Below, piece by piece: positions 53,456 to 63,105 of a DNA stretch of 64,000 nt. Each line of letters starts with the position of its first letter. Positions within the stretch are counted from its first letter, which is position 1. Both the position numbers and the translations under genes were made by a program. Source of the stretch: Verrucomicrobiota bacterium (GTDB taxonomy: Bacteria > Verrucomicrobiota > Verrucomicrobiia > Opitutales > Opitutaceae); contig JAQGOP010000012.1 of assembly GCA_028293545.1 (NCBI GenBank), forward strand, positions 178,989 to 242,988. The letters run 5' to 3'. The notes under the pieces are model-generated. The model was given only the letters and a program-made list of their open reading frames with translations. It made no database searches and was not told the DNA's origin.

Positions 53456-54961
53456 TTACTGCGCGAGGGCGATGTGGTAGAAATCCAGCGAGCTGCTCTC
53501 GAGCTGGTGCAGGTTTGAAATGGCCGTGCGCAGATTGACCTTGGCCTGGAGCTCGGCGACGCGGGTCAGCTCGAGATCGTCCTGGGTTTCCAAGACCTGG
53601 CGGCTCGTGGCCAGGCCGGCTTTGAAGCGCGCGAGTTGAAGCTCGTACTGCTTTTCCGCGAGGGTGGTGGACTTGCCGAAAATCTCGACGCTTTCGCGAT
53701 TGGTTTCGACGGAGAGAACCGCCGAACGAACCTGCACGATCAAGCTCTGCTCGATCTGCTGGAGGCGAGCCTGCTCTTGCCGGAGGCCGGCCAGCGCGGT
53801 GCGGTAGCGGGCGCGATCGGCATGGAGACCCCAGGGAACATTGAGCGACAGGTCGACCTGCCAGTTGCGCGCGTCGCCATCCGTCACGCGAGTCAGCGAA
53901 GTGCCGTAGGAGCGGTCCGTGCCGTTGTATCCGACCGCGCCGCCGAGGTTCAGCGTGGGTAACGCGCCATTCTTGGCGGTGTCGGAATCGAGCTCGAATT
54001 GCTTGATCGTCGTTTCCGTCGCGATTAGGTCCGGCTGCTGCTCGCGGGCGAGCTTGTAGGAAAGGTCGAAGGAAGGCGCGACGTCCTGGATGTCCGGGAG
54101 GCTGACGGCGCCGACGGCTACGTTGAACTGCACCTGGCCGATGAGGGCCAGGAGCGAGTCCTCGTTGTTGCGCACGAGCTGCTGGGCGGTGACGACGCCG
54201 TTGCGGGCGTTGGCCACGCCGACTTCGGCGGTGAGCACATCGAGATCGGTCGCGACACCCGTGGTGCGGCGGGCCTTGTTTTCGTCGTAGAGCCGTTGGG
54301 CGAGCTCGAGGCTGTGCTGTTTCACCGCGAGCTGGCCCCGGGCGAACACGAGATTGTAATAAGCTGCTTCAGTATCGCGGATGACCTGGAGCACGCTGCT
54401 TTTGTAGCCGAGGTTCGCGATGGTGAGCCCGAGCTTGCTGCGCTCGATGGCCGCGCGATTGACCGCCGTGCCGCCGCCGCGAAGCAACGGCTGCACCACG
54501 GCGAGGGAAAGGTCGCTGTTGTAGGCGGGATTCGGGAGGGCGAGCACGGGCGTGTTGCCGGTGCGATTGAGGCTCGAGCTGACGCTCACGGCGGCGCCGG
54601 TCGTGAGGTTTTGGGTCACCCCCACGCGGGTATCGGTATAGTCGCTGTAAACCGTGGGTGCGACCTGCACCATGCTGCGGGCGGTCGAGGCCGTGAAGTT
54701 GGGTTCGAAATTAGCCTTGGCGATGTTGATGGTCTCCTTGGCGATGCTGGTGTTGTAACCCTGGATCTTGAGGGAGAAATTTTTCTCGAGCGCCCGGGCG
54801 ATGCACTCCTCGAGGGTGAGGACAGGCGTGGTGGGCGCTGCGGTGACGTCGGGCGTCGGGGTGACCGCGGCCGTGGCGGCGGCGGGCTCCTGGGCGCGAA
54901 GGCTGGCAGCGGCGGCGAGGCTGGCGAAGGTCAGGAGAACGCGGGTCGATAAACGGGACAT
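53456..54961 (-). CDS. TolC-family outer-membrane efflux protein
   Basis: A 501-residue protein. The signal peptide MSRLSTRVLLTFASLAAAASLRAQ sets the start at 54961. Two OEP repeats follow, with helix-rich stretches (LTLEECIARALEKNFSLKIQGY, LAVVQPLLRGG, QRLYDENKARRTTGVATDLDVLTAEV and, later, QYELQLARFKAGLATSRQVLETQDDLELTR), the classic TolC pattern. It would form the outer-membrane duct of an efflux or type I export system; no inner-membrane partner is encoded in the window. Confidence 0.93.
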   Translation of the reverse strand: MSRLSTRVLLTFASLAAAASLRAQEPAAATAAVTPTPDVTAAPTTPVLTLEECIARALEKNFSLKIQGYNTSIAKETINIAKANFEPNFTASTARSMVQVAPTVYSDYTDTRVGVTQNLTTGAAVSVSSSLNRTGNTPVLALPNPAYNSDLSLAVVQPLLRGGGTAVNRAAIERSKLGLTIANLGYKSSVLQVIRDTEAAYYNLVFARGQLAVKQHSLELAQRLYDENKARRTTGVATDLDVLTAEVGVANARNGVVTAQQLVRNNEDSLLALIGQVQFNVAVGAVSLPDIQDVAPSFDLSYKLAREQQPDLIATETTIKQFELDSDTAKNGALPTLNLGGAVGYNGTDRSYGTSLTRVTDGDARNWQVDLSLNVPWGLHADRARYRTALAGLRQEQARLQQIEQSLIVQVRSAVLSVETNRESVEIFGKSTTLAEKQYELQLARFKAGLATSRQVLETQDDLELTRVAELQAKVNLRTAISNLHQLESSSLDFYHIALAQ

Positions 54962-55400
54962 GATAAGGATGACGTGGGCGGGAAGTGAAAATGAGAACAC
55001 AGCGGGTGTCGAAAAGTTACTGTTAATCCGCCCCTGAGAAATGCATGCGGAATGCCGGCCGGTTCGTCGCGTAAGACGGCGCGAGCCTCCGTGAGGTTTC
55101 AACGTGTTTCCGGCCTGGGTCTTCGCCTAAACCCCGGGCGCTCCGGCGGGGAAAAATGGCGGTGGGCGACCTCATGGCGCGTCGAGACTCAAGGGCGCGC
55201 TGCGACGGTTCGAGCTGAAACCATTCGAACGGTTTGAACCGCGGATAAGCGGTCGGGCGCGAGCGGGATTTCCGGAGGCAGCAAACAGGTTGTTCGCCGG
55301 CTCCGGAGAAGTTGAAAAGGGCAAGTTGAACGCTGGGAGAAGGACGGCCTGCTCCCGAGTGTCCGAATCCTTCAGCTGACTGCCCTGCGTGTAGCCGAAG
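54962..55400. other. Intergenic region without visible gene
   Basis: About 440 bp between two minus-strand genes. It contains short imperfect inverted strings (AACCATTCGAACGGTTTGAA near 55219) but no coding sequence or RNA that I can support. It should contain the TolC-like gene's promoter. Confidence 0.5.
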
Positions 55401-55423
55401 CAGGCGGGCCGCCTGCGTTATTT
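55401..55423. repeat. Palindromic repeat 'GCAGGCGG-CCGCCTGC', copy 4
   Basis: CAGGCGGGCCGCCTGCG followed by TTATTTC; it overlaps the 3' end of the PpiD-like gene and supplies its stop codon (complement of TTA at 55418-55420). Confidence 0.8.
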
Positions 55424-57073
55424 CACGGGCTCGGACCTCTTCATCTCGGCTTCAACCAGGGCGCCAAGTTGCGCGCTGGCGCCGATATTGGCGTTGGCGG
55501 CAGCCAGCTGGTTCCGCATCGCGATGTAGGCCGGGCTCGATTCGTTCATATCGGGCAATTTCTTGTCCACGACGTACACGAACAGGCCTTGGTCCTTGGA
55601 GATGATCATGTCCGAAATCTTGCCGGGTTCGAGACGCTCAAGCGCGCCGGCCACGGTGTAATCCAAGTCCTTTGGCGGCGTGCGGCGCGAGAAAGGGGCG
55701 ATCGTCTTGCTGGAAATCTTCACGGCGCTGGAACTGCCCGCAGAAGCGACGGCCTTTTCGAAGGTGTCGCCGACCTTCATGCGATTCTCGATCAGGCTGC
55801 GCAGGGTCTTGCCGAATTCGACGAAGCGCTTGCTCTTTTCGTTGGCGACATAGTCGGCGGCCACCTTGTCGCGGACCTCGGCCAAGGTCGGCTGGCGCGA
55901 CGCCTGCGTTTCCTTCCAGAAAATCACGACCGCGCCACCGGGCGCCGCGAGCGCATCGGAATAGACGCGGGCGTCGCTGAGCTTGAACGCTTCGTTGGCG
56001 ATTTCCGGCGAGCCGCCGAATTCTGCCGGGCCATCTTCCCGCGTGAAGGGGGCGAGGGGCCGGAGCGTCACATGCTGCGCTGCGAGCAGATGGTCGAACG
56101 CCGGGGTGCCGGGGGAAATCTTGGAATCGTAGAGGGCGAACGAAAGATCCGACGCATTCTTGGCCGCCACGCGCTGGGCGCGCTCGAGTTTCAAGGCGGC
56201 TTCGACCGAGGCGCGCACCGCGGCGTAATCGGCCGCGGCGTCGGGTTTCGCACCCGCGGGCTTGGTCGCCGGGTTGGGGAAGCGACCGGGATTCGCATCA
56301 TAATAGGAGCGGACCTCGCCCTCGCCGACGTTGATCTCCCCCGTGTAGTTCGCCGCGGGAAAAAACGCCGCGGAGGCCACGATGCGCGGAGCGATGGTGT
56401 AGCGCATGGGATTGTCCGCGAAATATTTGGCCAGGACTTCGTCGCTGGTCGCGATCGAGGGATTGAACGTCGAGATATCGGCGGTGGCCGTGGCGATCGT
56501 CCAAGTCGCGTCGATCCGATCCATCTGCGCCTTCACGTCGCTCGGGAGCGCGTAGCCGGGACCGGCGAGGATCTTGCGGACTTTCTCGGCGCGGACGTCG
56601 TCGGCAATGATGCGGCTCACGTCGGCCTCGGTCAGGCGGGTGTTGCCTTTGAGGGAATCGCGGAAGGAGGAGTAGCGCTTCGCGTCGAACTGGCCGTCTT
56701 CGCCGGCGAAAATCCGCAGGCCCTTGATGTGGTCGGCGATTTCCTGCTTCGACGTGGCGGGGACGTGATATTTGTCAGCCAGCGAAAGGGCGGCGACGCG
56801 CTGCAGGCCGTAGTTCTGGAGGTCGGAGCTCTCGGGCGTGTAACCCGTCTGGAGGTTGGCGCTGATCGTGGCGTCGCCGAACAGGCGGGCCTGGTCGTCT
56901 TGGGAACCGAGGTTGTAGCCAAAAAACTCCCGGGTCACGATGCGCCGATCGCTGCGGCCGAGGTTGGAGCCGGGCCCGAAAGCGATGATGAAGGAGATGA
57001 TCGTGCTGATCAAAATCAGCGCGAAAATGATGCGGAAGTGGTGCTGAAAGTAGCGCTGAATCCAGGAAATCAT
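55418..57073 (-). CDS. PpiD/SurA_N-like membrane-anchored periplasmic folding factor
   Basis: A 551-residue protein with one N-terminal anchor (FRIIFALILISTIISFIIAFGPG), then a SurA_N-type helical region (LQNYGLQRVAALSLADKYHVPATSKQEIADHIKGL, about 85-120) and a long C-terminal part. The layout is that of PpiD (SurA_N_3 plus parvulin-like), which helps outer-membrane and secreted proteins fold near the Sec exit. I see no clear parvulin catalytic motif, so chaperone-only activity is possible. Confidence 0.8.
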   Translation of the reverse strand: MISWIQRYFQHHFRIIFALILISTIISFIIAFGPGSNLGRSDRRIVTREFFGYNLGSQDDQARLFGDATISANLQTGYTPESSDLQNYGLQRVAALSLADKYHVPATSKQEIADHIKGLRIFAGEDGQFDAKRYSSFRDSLKGNTRLTEADVSRIIADDVRAEKVRKILAGPGYALPSDVKAQMDRIDATWTIATATADISTFNPSIATSDEVLAKYFADNPMRYTIAPRIVASAAFFPAANYTGEINVGEGEVRSYYDANPGRFPNPATKPAGAKPDAAADYAAVRASVEAALKLERAQRVAAKNASDLSFALYDSKISPGTPAFDHLLAAQHVTLRPLAPFTREDGPAEFGGSPEIANEAFKLSDARVYSDALAAPGGAVVIFWKETQASRQPTLAEVRDKVAADYVANEKSKRFVEFGKTLRSLIENRMKVGDTFEKAVASAGSSSAVKISSKTIAPFSRRTPPKDLDYTVAGALERLEPGKISDMIISKDQGLFVYVVDKKLPDMNESSPAYIAMRNQLAAANANIGASAQLGALVEAEMKRSEPVK

Positions 57074-57217
57074 GGGGGGAAAACCGCCGAAGCTAGGTTT
57101 AGCAGGGTGCGAGGCAAGGGAGAATTCGAGGCGGCGAGACGTCCTCCGGGGCTGGCGCGCATCGTCTCACGCGCTGATGGGCTTGGCGAATGGGTTCCTC
57201 CGCCGATGCTTGATCGC

Positions 57218-57258
57218 GGGCGGAGCCGTTCAACGCGTTGGGGACAACGCGTTCCATC
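57218..57258. repeat. 'CAACGCGTT' family repeat, copy 3
   Basis: GGCGGAGCCGTTCAACGCG then TTGGGGACAACGCGTTCCATC, the cleanest copy of the family, between the YihY-like stop and the PpiD-like start. Confidence 0.8.
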
Positions 57259-57272
57259 TTCGATCGTCTCCG

Positions 57273-58748
57273 TCAGACCGACTTGCGGCGGGCGGACTGG
57301 CCCATCGCGAAAGGAGGGCGCGATTCCTCGAACTCGTGCGCGGCCAGGAGCTCTTCGAAACTCATCTTGAAGAAATCCTGCTCGGCCAGCCGGTCGAGGG
57401 CGGTGTTGTAATGCTGGAGGATGGGGTCGATCCGCTCGAGCGACTGGCCGACGGGATCGTCGCCGAGGTTGTCGTCGAGGCGCTTGAACTCGAGGAGCGT
57501 GATGTGGCTCAACGGCCGCGCCGGCTGGTAAAAATAATCGGTCGGCGCCCCTCCCGGCGGCGGGGGGATGGGGGTCAGGAGCTTCATGTCGACGAGGCGA
57601 TTCAGGCACTCGTTGAGGATCTGGGTCGGCACCTTGAGCATGTCCCCCAGGTGCGCGGCCGTGACCGCCGGCAGGCAGGTGCGGAAGCGGCGGCAGATCG
57701 TGAGCAGCACGATCAGCGAAAGCCGCTCGCGCATGCCTTCGCTGAGCTGGGCCCACGCGGCCTGGCTGTTGCGGAAGTGCGCGTTCTGGACGGCGTAGCT
57801 GATCTGCCCGCCGATCAGCACGAAGACCCAGAAAACGTAGAGGCCGAGCATCAGGATCGGCAAGATCCCCAGCGAGCCGTAGAGGCTTTTCTCGAGGTAA
57901 ACGCGGCGGAGATAAAGGAACGCGACGAAGTTGTTCAGCAGGAGCAAGGCCGCGACGACCACGGCGCCCGTGACCGCGGCGCGCCAATAGACGCGGGTGT
58001 TCGGGGTGAAGCGGTAGAAAAGCGTCAGCAGGCAAACGAGGATGAAAAAGGAGAAAAGCGGCAGCGACCAACGCAGCGCGCCCAGCAATTCCCGGCCAAA
58101 CGGGAGCCGCTCGAGGAACACATTGATGAAGGCGCCGGCGCCGAGCATGGTGAGCGACGCGAAAAACAGCACCGCGCCGAGCGTCAGGACCGTCCAATAA
58201 AACATCACCCGCATGAGCAGCGAGCGGCCGTTCCGCACGCCCCAGATTTCGTTGAAGGTATCCTCGATCGACTTGAAAAGGAGGAGAACGATGAAGATCA
58301 GCGTAAAGGCGCCGAGCGCGCCGGCGGTGCCGGAGCGCGAGCCGGCGATGATGCCCTTGATGAGTTCGGCGAGTTCGGGATTGGCCTGCGGGTTGACACC
58401 GTGGGCCTGCATCGTCTCGAGCTGCTGGAGCTGCGGGGCAATGCCCTTGATCAGGCTGCTGAACTGATTGGCGAGGACATTGGCGTCGCTGTTCTGGCCC
58501 AGCATGAATCCGCCGATGAGGACGGCCAGGCCGATGAGGGGGCCGAGGCCGAGCAGCGAACTGAAGCTGAGCGCCGCCGCGCGGCTGGCGGCGCGGGTTT
58601 CGCTGAAAACGGTGAACGTGATCGAGATCACGCGAAGCGTCGCGTAAGCCCAGCCGCGCGGGGAATTTTCCTTCAGGAACGCCGGCTGCCAGATTTCCCG
58701 CCGGAACAGGTGGACGAATTTCCGCCAGCGCTCAGCGAGTCTGCTCAT
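57273..58748 (-). CDS. YihY/BrkB-family inner-membrane protein
   Basis: A 491-residue protein. The N-terminal two thirds have six hydrophobic helices with family segments (TRAASRAAALSFSSLLGLGPLIGLAVLIGG, ISYAVQNAHFRNSQAAW); the last 170 residues are a soluble extension with a winged-helix-like stretch (LPAVTAAHLGDMLKVPTQILNECLNRLVDMKLL). Such proteins were once labelled ribonuclease BN; that is now known to be wrong. The function is unknown, possibly transport. Confidence 0.88.
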   Translation of the reverse strand: MSRLAERWRKFVHLFRREIWQPAFLKENSPRGWAYATLRVISITFTVFSETRAASRAAALSFSSLLGLGPLIGLAVLIGGFMLGQNSDANVLANQFSSLIKGIAPQLQQLETMQAHGVNPQANPELAELIKGIIAGSRSGTAGALGAFTLIFIVLLLFKSIEDTFNEIWGVRNGRSLLMRVMFYWTVLTLGAVLFFASLTMLGAGAFINVFLERLPFGRELLGALRWSLPLFSFFILVCLLTLFYRFTPNTRVYWRAAVTGAVVVAALLLLNNFVAFLYLRRVYLEKSLYGSLGILPILMLGLYVFWVFVLIGGQISYAVQNAHFRNSQAAWAQLSEGMRERLSLIVLLTICRRFRTCLPAVTAAHLGDMLKVPTQILNECLNRLVDMKLLTPIPPPPGGAPTDYFYQPARPLSHITLLEFKRLDDNLGDDPVGQSLERIDPILQHYNTALDRLAEQDFFKMSFEELLAAHEFEESRPPFAMGQSARRKSV

Positions 58749-58764
58749 GGCGCGGCAGCAACGC

Positions 58765-59508
58765 TCAGGAAATCAAATACCAGGATACCGCGCCAAGGCC
58801 GGCCAAGCCGAGGGCCGCAGAAAGAAAAATCGGCAGGTAGCTGACGAAGATGGTGCAGCAATACAACCCGAGCGAGCCGCCGAACAGGGCGAGCAACGGC
58901 ATGTGCTGGCCGCCGACATAAAAAAGAAACCCGAGGAACCCCAGGCCCAGCGCCGCGCGGAAGCGGATGAAGGGGTAAAACGTCACGACACCGAGCCCCA
59001 GCATCGTGGCGAGGAAAAGGTCGATCACACCCAGCGCGACGAGGGGGAACCCCATCAGCTTGGCATAGTCGACCGCCATGATGGCATCGACCGCCGGGAG
59101 CGCCTCGCCCGCCGCGGTGACGAGCAGCATGAGGATGATCGCGTAGCGCCCGATGGCCGCGGCGCGCGCCATCGCGATCCCGGGATCCTTGCGCCCGGAG
59201 GTTTCCGCGGTGCGGCCTTCGGCGGCGGCGAGCATCTCGTCGACCGTGATCGGGGCGTCGTTGTCGCCCTCCTGGTTGAGCAGGTCCATCTTCACCTTGC
59301 TCTTGATCTTGAGTTTCTTCCGCTGCGGGAAAATCTGCGCCATCAGCTCGGGATTTGATCCGACCGCGGCCCACTGTTCCGTGGTCGCGTCGTAGAAAAG
59401 GGTCTCGGCCGTGACCTGGCCGGTATCCGCAAGTGAGACCAGCTGCTCGAGGTTGAAAGGCCCGCGGGCCTCGGTCTCCGTCTCGCTGCGGATATAGATT
59501 TCCTCCAT
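58765..59508 (-). CDS. GYF_2 (DUF4339) domain membrane protein
   Basis: A protein of about 247 residues. The N-terminal MEEIYIRSETETEARGPFNLEQL ... FYDATTEQWAAVGSNPEL is a GYF_2 domain (residues 1-60), a module that binds proline-rich peptides. A charged linker (KLKIKSKVKMDLL) follows, then about five membrane helices. The start may be 59508 or 59514. It lies between argS and the YihY-like gene with the same orientation, 16 bp before the latter. Its role is unknown. Confidence 0.75.
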   Translation of the reverse strand: MEEIYIRSETETEARGPFNLEQLVSLADTGQVTAETLFYDATTEQWAAVGSNPELMAQIFPQRKKLKIKSKVKMDLLNQEGDNDAPITVDEMLAAAEGRTAETSGRKDPGIAMARAAAIGRYAIILMLLVTAAGEALPAVDAIMAVDYAKLMGFPLVALGVIDLFLATMLGLGVVTFYPFIRFRAALGLGFLGFLFYVGGQHMPLLALFGGSLGLYCCTIFVSYLPIFLSAALGLAGLGAVSWYLIS

Positions 59509-59579
59509 GGCCATGGATCGCAATGTGGATAGCGCCGGGCGACGCATCAAGACGAATAGCGTCGCCGCCGAGCGGCGGG

Positions 59580-59612
59580 AGTTCGAAAACCCGAAATCCG
59601 AAATGCGAATAC
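59580..59612. repeat. AT-rich 'TTCGAAAACCCGAAATCC' intergenic repeat
   Basis: GTTCGAAAACCCGAAATCCG and AAATGCGAATACG are related to the strings at 20833 and 31545. It lies between argS and the GYF_2 gene. Confidence 0.45.
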
Positions 59613-59648
59613 GGCCGGATCGGACGTCCCGCTCCCACCTTCACGGGA

Positions 59649-61403
59649 TCACATCCGGGTCAGCGTGCGCAATCCCAGGAGACCCAGGCCGGTTTCCAGC
59701 ACGAGCAGGGTCCGCGAGCAGAGCTGAAGGCGGCGTGCACGCACGGCCAAGTCGTCGACCGCGACCTTGTCGACCGCGTAGAATGCGCTGAATTCGCCCG
59801 CCAGCTCATACAGGTACAGGCAGAGAAAATGCGGCCGCAGCGTTTCAGTCGCGAGACGGATGGCGTCCGCGAATTTCACGATCTTCCGGGCGAGGGCGAG
59901 TTCGGCGGGAGTTTCCAGCGCGCTCCCCTGGTCGGTGCGGGAAAGCGGATCCGCGACGCCGAGCTTCCGGAAGATGGAGTGGATGCGCGCGCCGGCGTAG
60001 AGCAGGTAGGCCGCGGTGTTGCCCTCGAGGGAAATCATCTTGTCCCACGAGAACACATAATCGCTGGAGCGATTTTGGGAGAGATCGGCGTACTGGACGG
60101 AAGCCACGCCCACGACGCCCGCGATCGCGTGCCGCTCCTCGGGCGTGAGGTCCGAGCTGCGTTCGCTCACCAGCGCGAAGGCCCGCGCCTCGGCTTCGGC
60201 GAGGAGTTCCTTGAGCTTGATCGTGCCGCCATCGCGCGTGCGAAGCGCCTTGCCGTCTTCCCCGGTGACGGCGCCGAACGTCACGTGATGCAGCTCAGGC
60301 AGCCGGTAATTTTTCGCGGCGAACCATTTTTTCACCGTCAGGAACAGCTGCTCGAAATGATCGGCCTGGCGGAAATCGGTGACGACCACGATCCCGTCCG
60401 CGTGGAAATGCTCGAGCCGGTAGAGCGCGGTCGCGAGGTCCGTGGTGGCATAGTTGCTCGCGCCGTCGGCCTTGCGCATGATGAACGGCTGGGTTTTGAA
60501 ACGCGGGTGCTCCGGGTGGAACACGACGAGCGCGCCCTGGCTCTCCTGTGCGATCCCGGTTTCGGTGAGCTCGCGATAAATCCGCTCCACCTGGTCGTTA
60601 TAAAAACTTTCCCCGAGCGTGACATCGAAGGCGATGCCGAGCTGGTCGTAGATTTGCTGGAAGGCGCCGAGGGAGACGTCGTTGATTTTTTTCCAGACCG
60701 CCAGGTTGGTGGGATCGCCGGCTTGGAGCTTCACGAGTTCCTCGCGTGCCTGCTCAAGCACCGCGGGATCGGCATCGGCGGCGGCGTTGCCGATTTGGTA
60801 AAGGCGCTCGAATTCCTGGAGCGGGTCGACCGCCAGCGCGGCGGCATCCAGGTGCCGCTGGTACGCCCAGATCAGTTTGCCGAACTGGGTGCCCCAGTCG
60901 CCGATATGGTTGTCGCGAACCACACGCGCGCCGCTGAACTCCAGCAGGCGGCAAATCGCCTCGCCGATCACGGCCGAGCGCAAATGTCCGACATGCATCT
61001 GCTTCGCCGTATTGGGGGATGAGTAATCGACGACCCAAGCCTGGCCGTGTTTGGCCGAAGCGGCACTGGCTTTTAGGTGCGCGGCCGAGTCGTGGGTTGT
61101 GAGCCAAGCCTGCAGCGTGGCGGGCTTCAGGGTGAAATTGATAAAACCCGGGCCGGCGATCACGATTTCGTACACGGAACTGACCTCGGCAGGGAGGGCG
61201 GCGACGAGTTTTTCGGCCGTGGCACGGGGATTGAGTTTGCGGGCTTTGGAGTATCCTAGGACGCCATTGGCTTGAAAGTCCCCATGGCGCGCATCGGCCG
61301 TTCTCACCTCGGGCGCGAATGCATCGGCCTCCAAACCTGCGGTTTTGGCGGCAGATTTGAGGACCGAGTCGAGGGCGTCGGCGAGGTTGAACGGAACAGG
61401 CAT
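59649..61403 (-). CDS. argS: Arginyl-tRNA synthetase
   Basis: A 584-residue class I synthetase. The N-terminal ADARHGDFQANGVLGYSKA region recognises the tRNA D-loop, PNTAKQMHVGHLRSAVIGEA (near residues 131-150) holds the HIGH motif in the HVGH form, and DNHIGDWGTQFGKLIWAY follows. The C-terminal DALR-type domain (anticodon binding) ends in RLQLCSRTLLVLETGLGLLGLRTLTRM. The KMSK loop is not obvious, which is common for ArgS. Confidence 0.97.
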   Translation of the reverse strand: MPVPFNLADALDSVLKSAAKTAGLEADAFAPEVRTADARHGDFQANGVLGYSKARKLNPRATAEKLVAALPAEVSSVYEIVIAGPGFINFTLKPATLQAWLTTHDSAAHLKASAASAKHGQAWVVDYSSPNTAKQMHVGHLRSAVIGEAICRLLEFSGARVVRDNHIGDWGTQFGKLIWAYQRHLDAAALAVDPLQEFERLYQIGNAAADADPAVLEQAREELVKLQAGDPTNLAVWKKINDVSLGAFQQIYDQLGIAFDVTLGESFYNDQVERIYRELTETGIAQESQGALVVFHPEHPRFKTQPFIMRKADGASNYATTDLATALYRLEHFHADGIVVVTDFRQADHFEQLFLTVKKWFAAKNYRLPELHHVTFGAVTGEDGKALRTRDGGTIKLKELLAEAEARAFALVSERSSDLTPEERHAIAGVVGVASVQYADLSQNRSSDYVFSWDKMISLEGNTAAYLLYAGARIHSIFRKLGVADPLSRTDQGSALETPAELALARKIVKFADAIRLATETLRPHFLCLYLYELAGEFSAFYAVDKVAVDDLAVRARRLQLCSRTLLVLETGLGLLGLRTLTRM

Positions 61404-61628
61404 CCGTTCACTTCACAGCTTCAGCCGTCGCCCGCGCAAGCGTGGAGTGACGAAAGGAGACGGCCAAACTCCTGGTGGGGCCTCCAGATGCCGGGTTCAC
61501 CACCCCGCTTCGATGCGGCCATCCGCGACGGCCTGCAGGGGTAGTTTTGGCTCGACAAAATCCCTTGGTCAGGTGTGATGGCAAACTTTTCCGCGCCGCG
61601 GGCCGCCCTTGGCAACCATCTTATCCAC

Positions 61629-62972
61629 ATGAGCAAACGCAATATTCCTACTCGCCGATTCATTAAACCGACCTTCGAGTTTCTAATCGAAAAAAAGCGC
61701 GACGGCGGCGAGTTCACCCAAGAGGAGATCCGGTATATCATTGACAGTACGCTGGATGGCGAAATGCCGCAGCACCAGTTGTCCGCTCTGATGATGGCGA
61801 TTTACTTCTCCAACATGTCGGCCCAAGAGACGGCTGACCTGACCGAGGAAATGATGCTCTCAGGCGAAGTGATCGACCTTTCGAGCATCGCCAAGCCCAA
61901 GATCGACAAATACTCGACCGGCGGCGTTGGCGACAAGACTTCACTCGTGCTCGTGCCGCTCGCGATGGCCAGTGGCGTCGTGGTGCCGATGATGTGCGGT
62001 GTCGAACACGACTACGTCATCAACACCTTGGACAAGCTCGGTTGCTTCCACGGTTTCCGGTCCAGCATGCCGATCGATCAGTTCTCGTCGCAACTTGCCC
62101 GAATCGGCGGTGCGATCGTCGCCCAAAGCGAGGCCCTCGCTCCGGCGGACGCCAAATTCTACGCTCTCCGCAAGGAAACCGGCACCATTCCCAGCCTTCC
62201 GCTCATCACCGGCAGCGTTCTGTCGAAGAAGCTCGCCGAAGGTTCCGAAGGCCTCGTGATTGATGTGAAGTGGGGCAACGGCTCCTTCATCAAGGATCTC
62301 GAACAAGCCAAGCAGCTCGCGCGTTCGATGACCCGCGTCGGCCGGTCCATGAAACGCCGGTGTGTCGCTCTCGTTACCGACATGAATCAGCCCCTCGGCG
62401 ATACGGTCGGCACGTCGCTTGAGGTCAAGGAAGCGATCGCGCTCCTCAAGGGCGAAGGCCCTGAAGACATGAAGGAACTCGTGCTGAAGCTCGGCATGGA
62501 GATCGTCCGCCTCGCCGGCGTCGCGGGTTCGACCCTCTCGGCCAAGCAGACCGTGCAGCGTCATCTCACCGACGGCTCGGCCCTCGCGAAATTCAAGGAC
62601 CTCGTCAAAGCCCAGGGCGGCGACACGACGTTCATCGATCATCCGGAGAAATTCCCGGCGGCGAAGCACATCCGCAAGCTCCCGGCCCCGAAGCGCGGCT
62701 ACGTCCACACGATCAACGCCGCCATGATCGCGCGCGGGGTGCACCTCCTCGGCGCAGGCCGGGAAAATCCGCACGACAAGCTCGATTACGCAGTCGGCGT
62801 TTCGGAGATCAAGAAGGTCGGCACGCAGGTCAAGCAGGGCGAGCCGCTCATGATGATCCATTACAACGACGAGGCGAAACTCGAGCAGGCCCTTGATCAT
62901 TTCAAGAATGCCTACCGCCTGGCGCCCAAGCGTCCGACGCCCCCGCCGCTCATCGTTGAACGCGTGGCCTAA
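61629..62972 (+). CDS. Thymidine/pyrimidine-nucleoside phosphorylase
   Basis: A 447-residue protein. YSTGGVGDKTSLVLVP near residue 95-110 is the phosphate-binding signature, and TEEMMLSGEVIDLSS, LDKLGCFHGFRSSM, LRKETGTIPSLPLITGS and KRRCVALVTDMNQPLG follow in family order. It splits thymidine or uridine with phosphate to base and pentose 1-phosphate (DeoA/Pdp). The start ATG at 61629 is chosen for the conserved length. A strong terminator follows the gene. Confidence 0.93.
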   Translation: MSKRNIPTRRFIKPTFEFLIEKKRDGGEFTQEEIRYIIDSTLDGEMPQHQLSALMMAIYFSNMSAQETADLTEEMMLSGEVIDLSSIAKPKIDKYSTGGVGDKTSLVLVPLAMASGVVVPMMCGVEHDYVINTLDKLGCFHGFRSSMPIDQFSSQLARIGGAIVAQSEALAPADAKFYALRKETGTIPSLPLITGSVLSKKLAEGSEGLVIDVKWGNGSFIKDLEQAKQLARSMTRVGRSMKRRCVALVTDMNQPLGDTVGTSLEVKEAIALLKGEGPEDMKELVLKLGMEIVRLAGVAGSTLSAKQTVQRHLTDGSALAKFKDLVKAQGGDTTFIDHPEKFPAAKHIRKLPAPKRGYVHTINAAMIARGVHLLGAGRENPHDKLDYAVGVSEIKKVGTQVKQGEPLMMIHYNDEAKLEQALDHFKNAYRLAPKRPTPPPLIVERVA

Positions 62973-62997
62973 ACCGCGCCGCTGATAACAGACTTCC

Positions 62998-63031
62998 AAG
63001 GCCGACCGGATTTTCCGGTCGGCCTTTTTTT
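62998..63031 (+). terminator. Rho-independent terminator
   Basis: AAGGCCGACCGG - ATTT - CCGGTCGGCCTT forms a perfect 12-bp stem followed by a run of seven to eight T. It ends the nucleoside phosphorylase transcript. Confidence 0.95.
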
Positions 63032-63068
63032 GCGGAGCAATCCGGTTCAAGGCCGGCGAAGTGAAGCG

Positions 63069-63102
63069 TGTTGTCCCAACGCGTGGGGGACGCGTTCCAT
63101 CT
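63069..63102. repeat. 'CAACGCGTT' family repeat, copy 4
   Basis: GTTGTCCCAACGCGTGGGGG followed by ACGCGTTCCATC. It lies between the terminator and the UdgX-like stop. Confidence 0.7.
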
Positions 63103-63105
63103 TCC

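Noticed and set aside
55469..58844. Two long plus-strand frames (55469-57370 and 57072-58844)
   Set aside because: They run antisense to the PpiD-like and YihY-like genes, are rich in Arg/Gly/Glu as shadow frames are, and have no recognisable domain.
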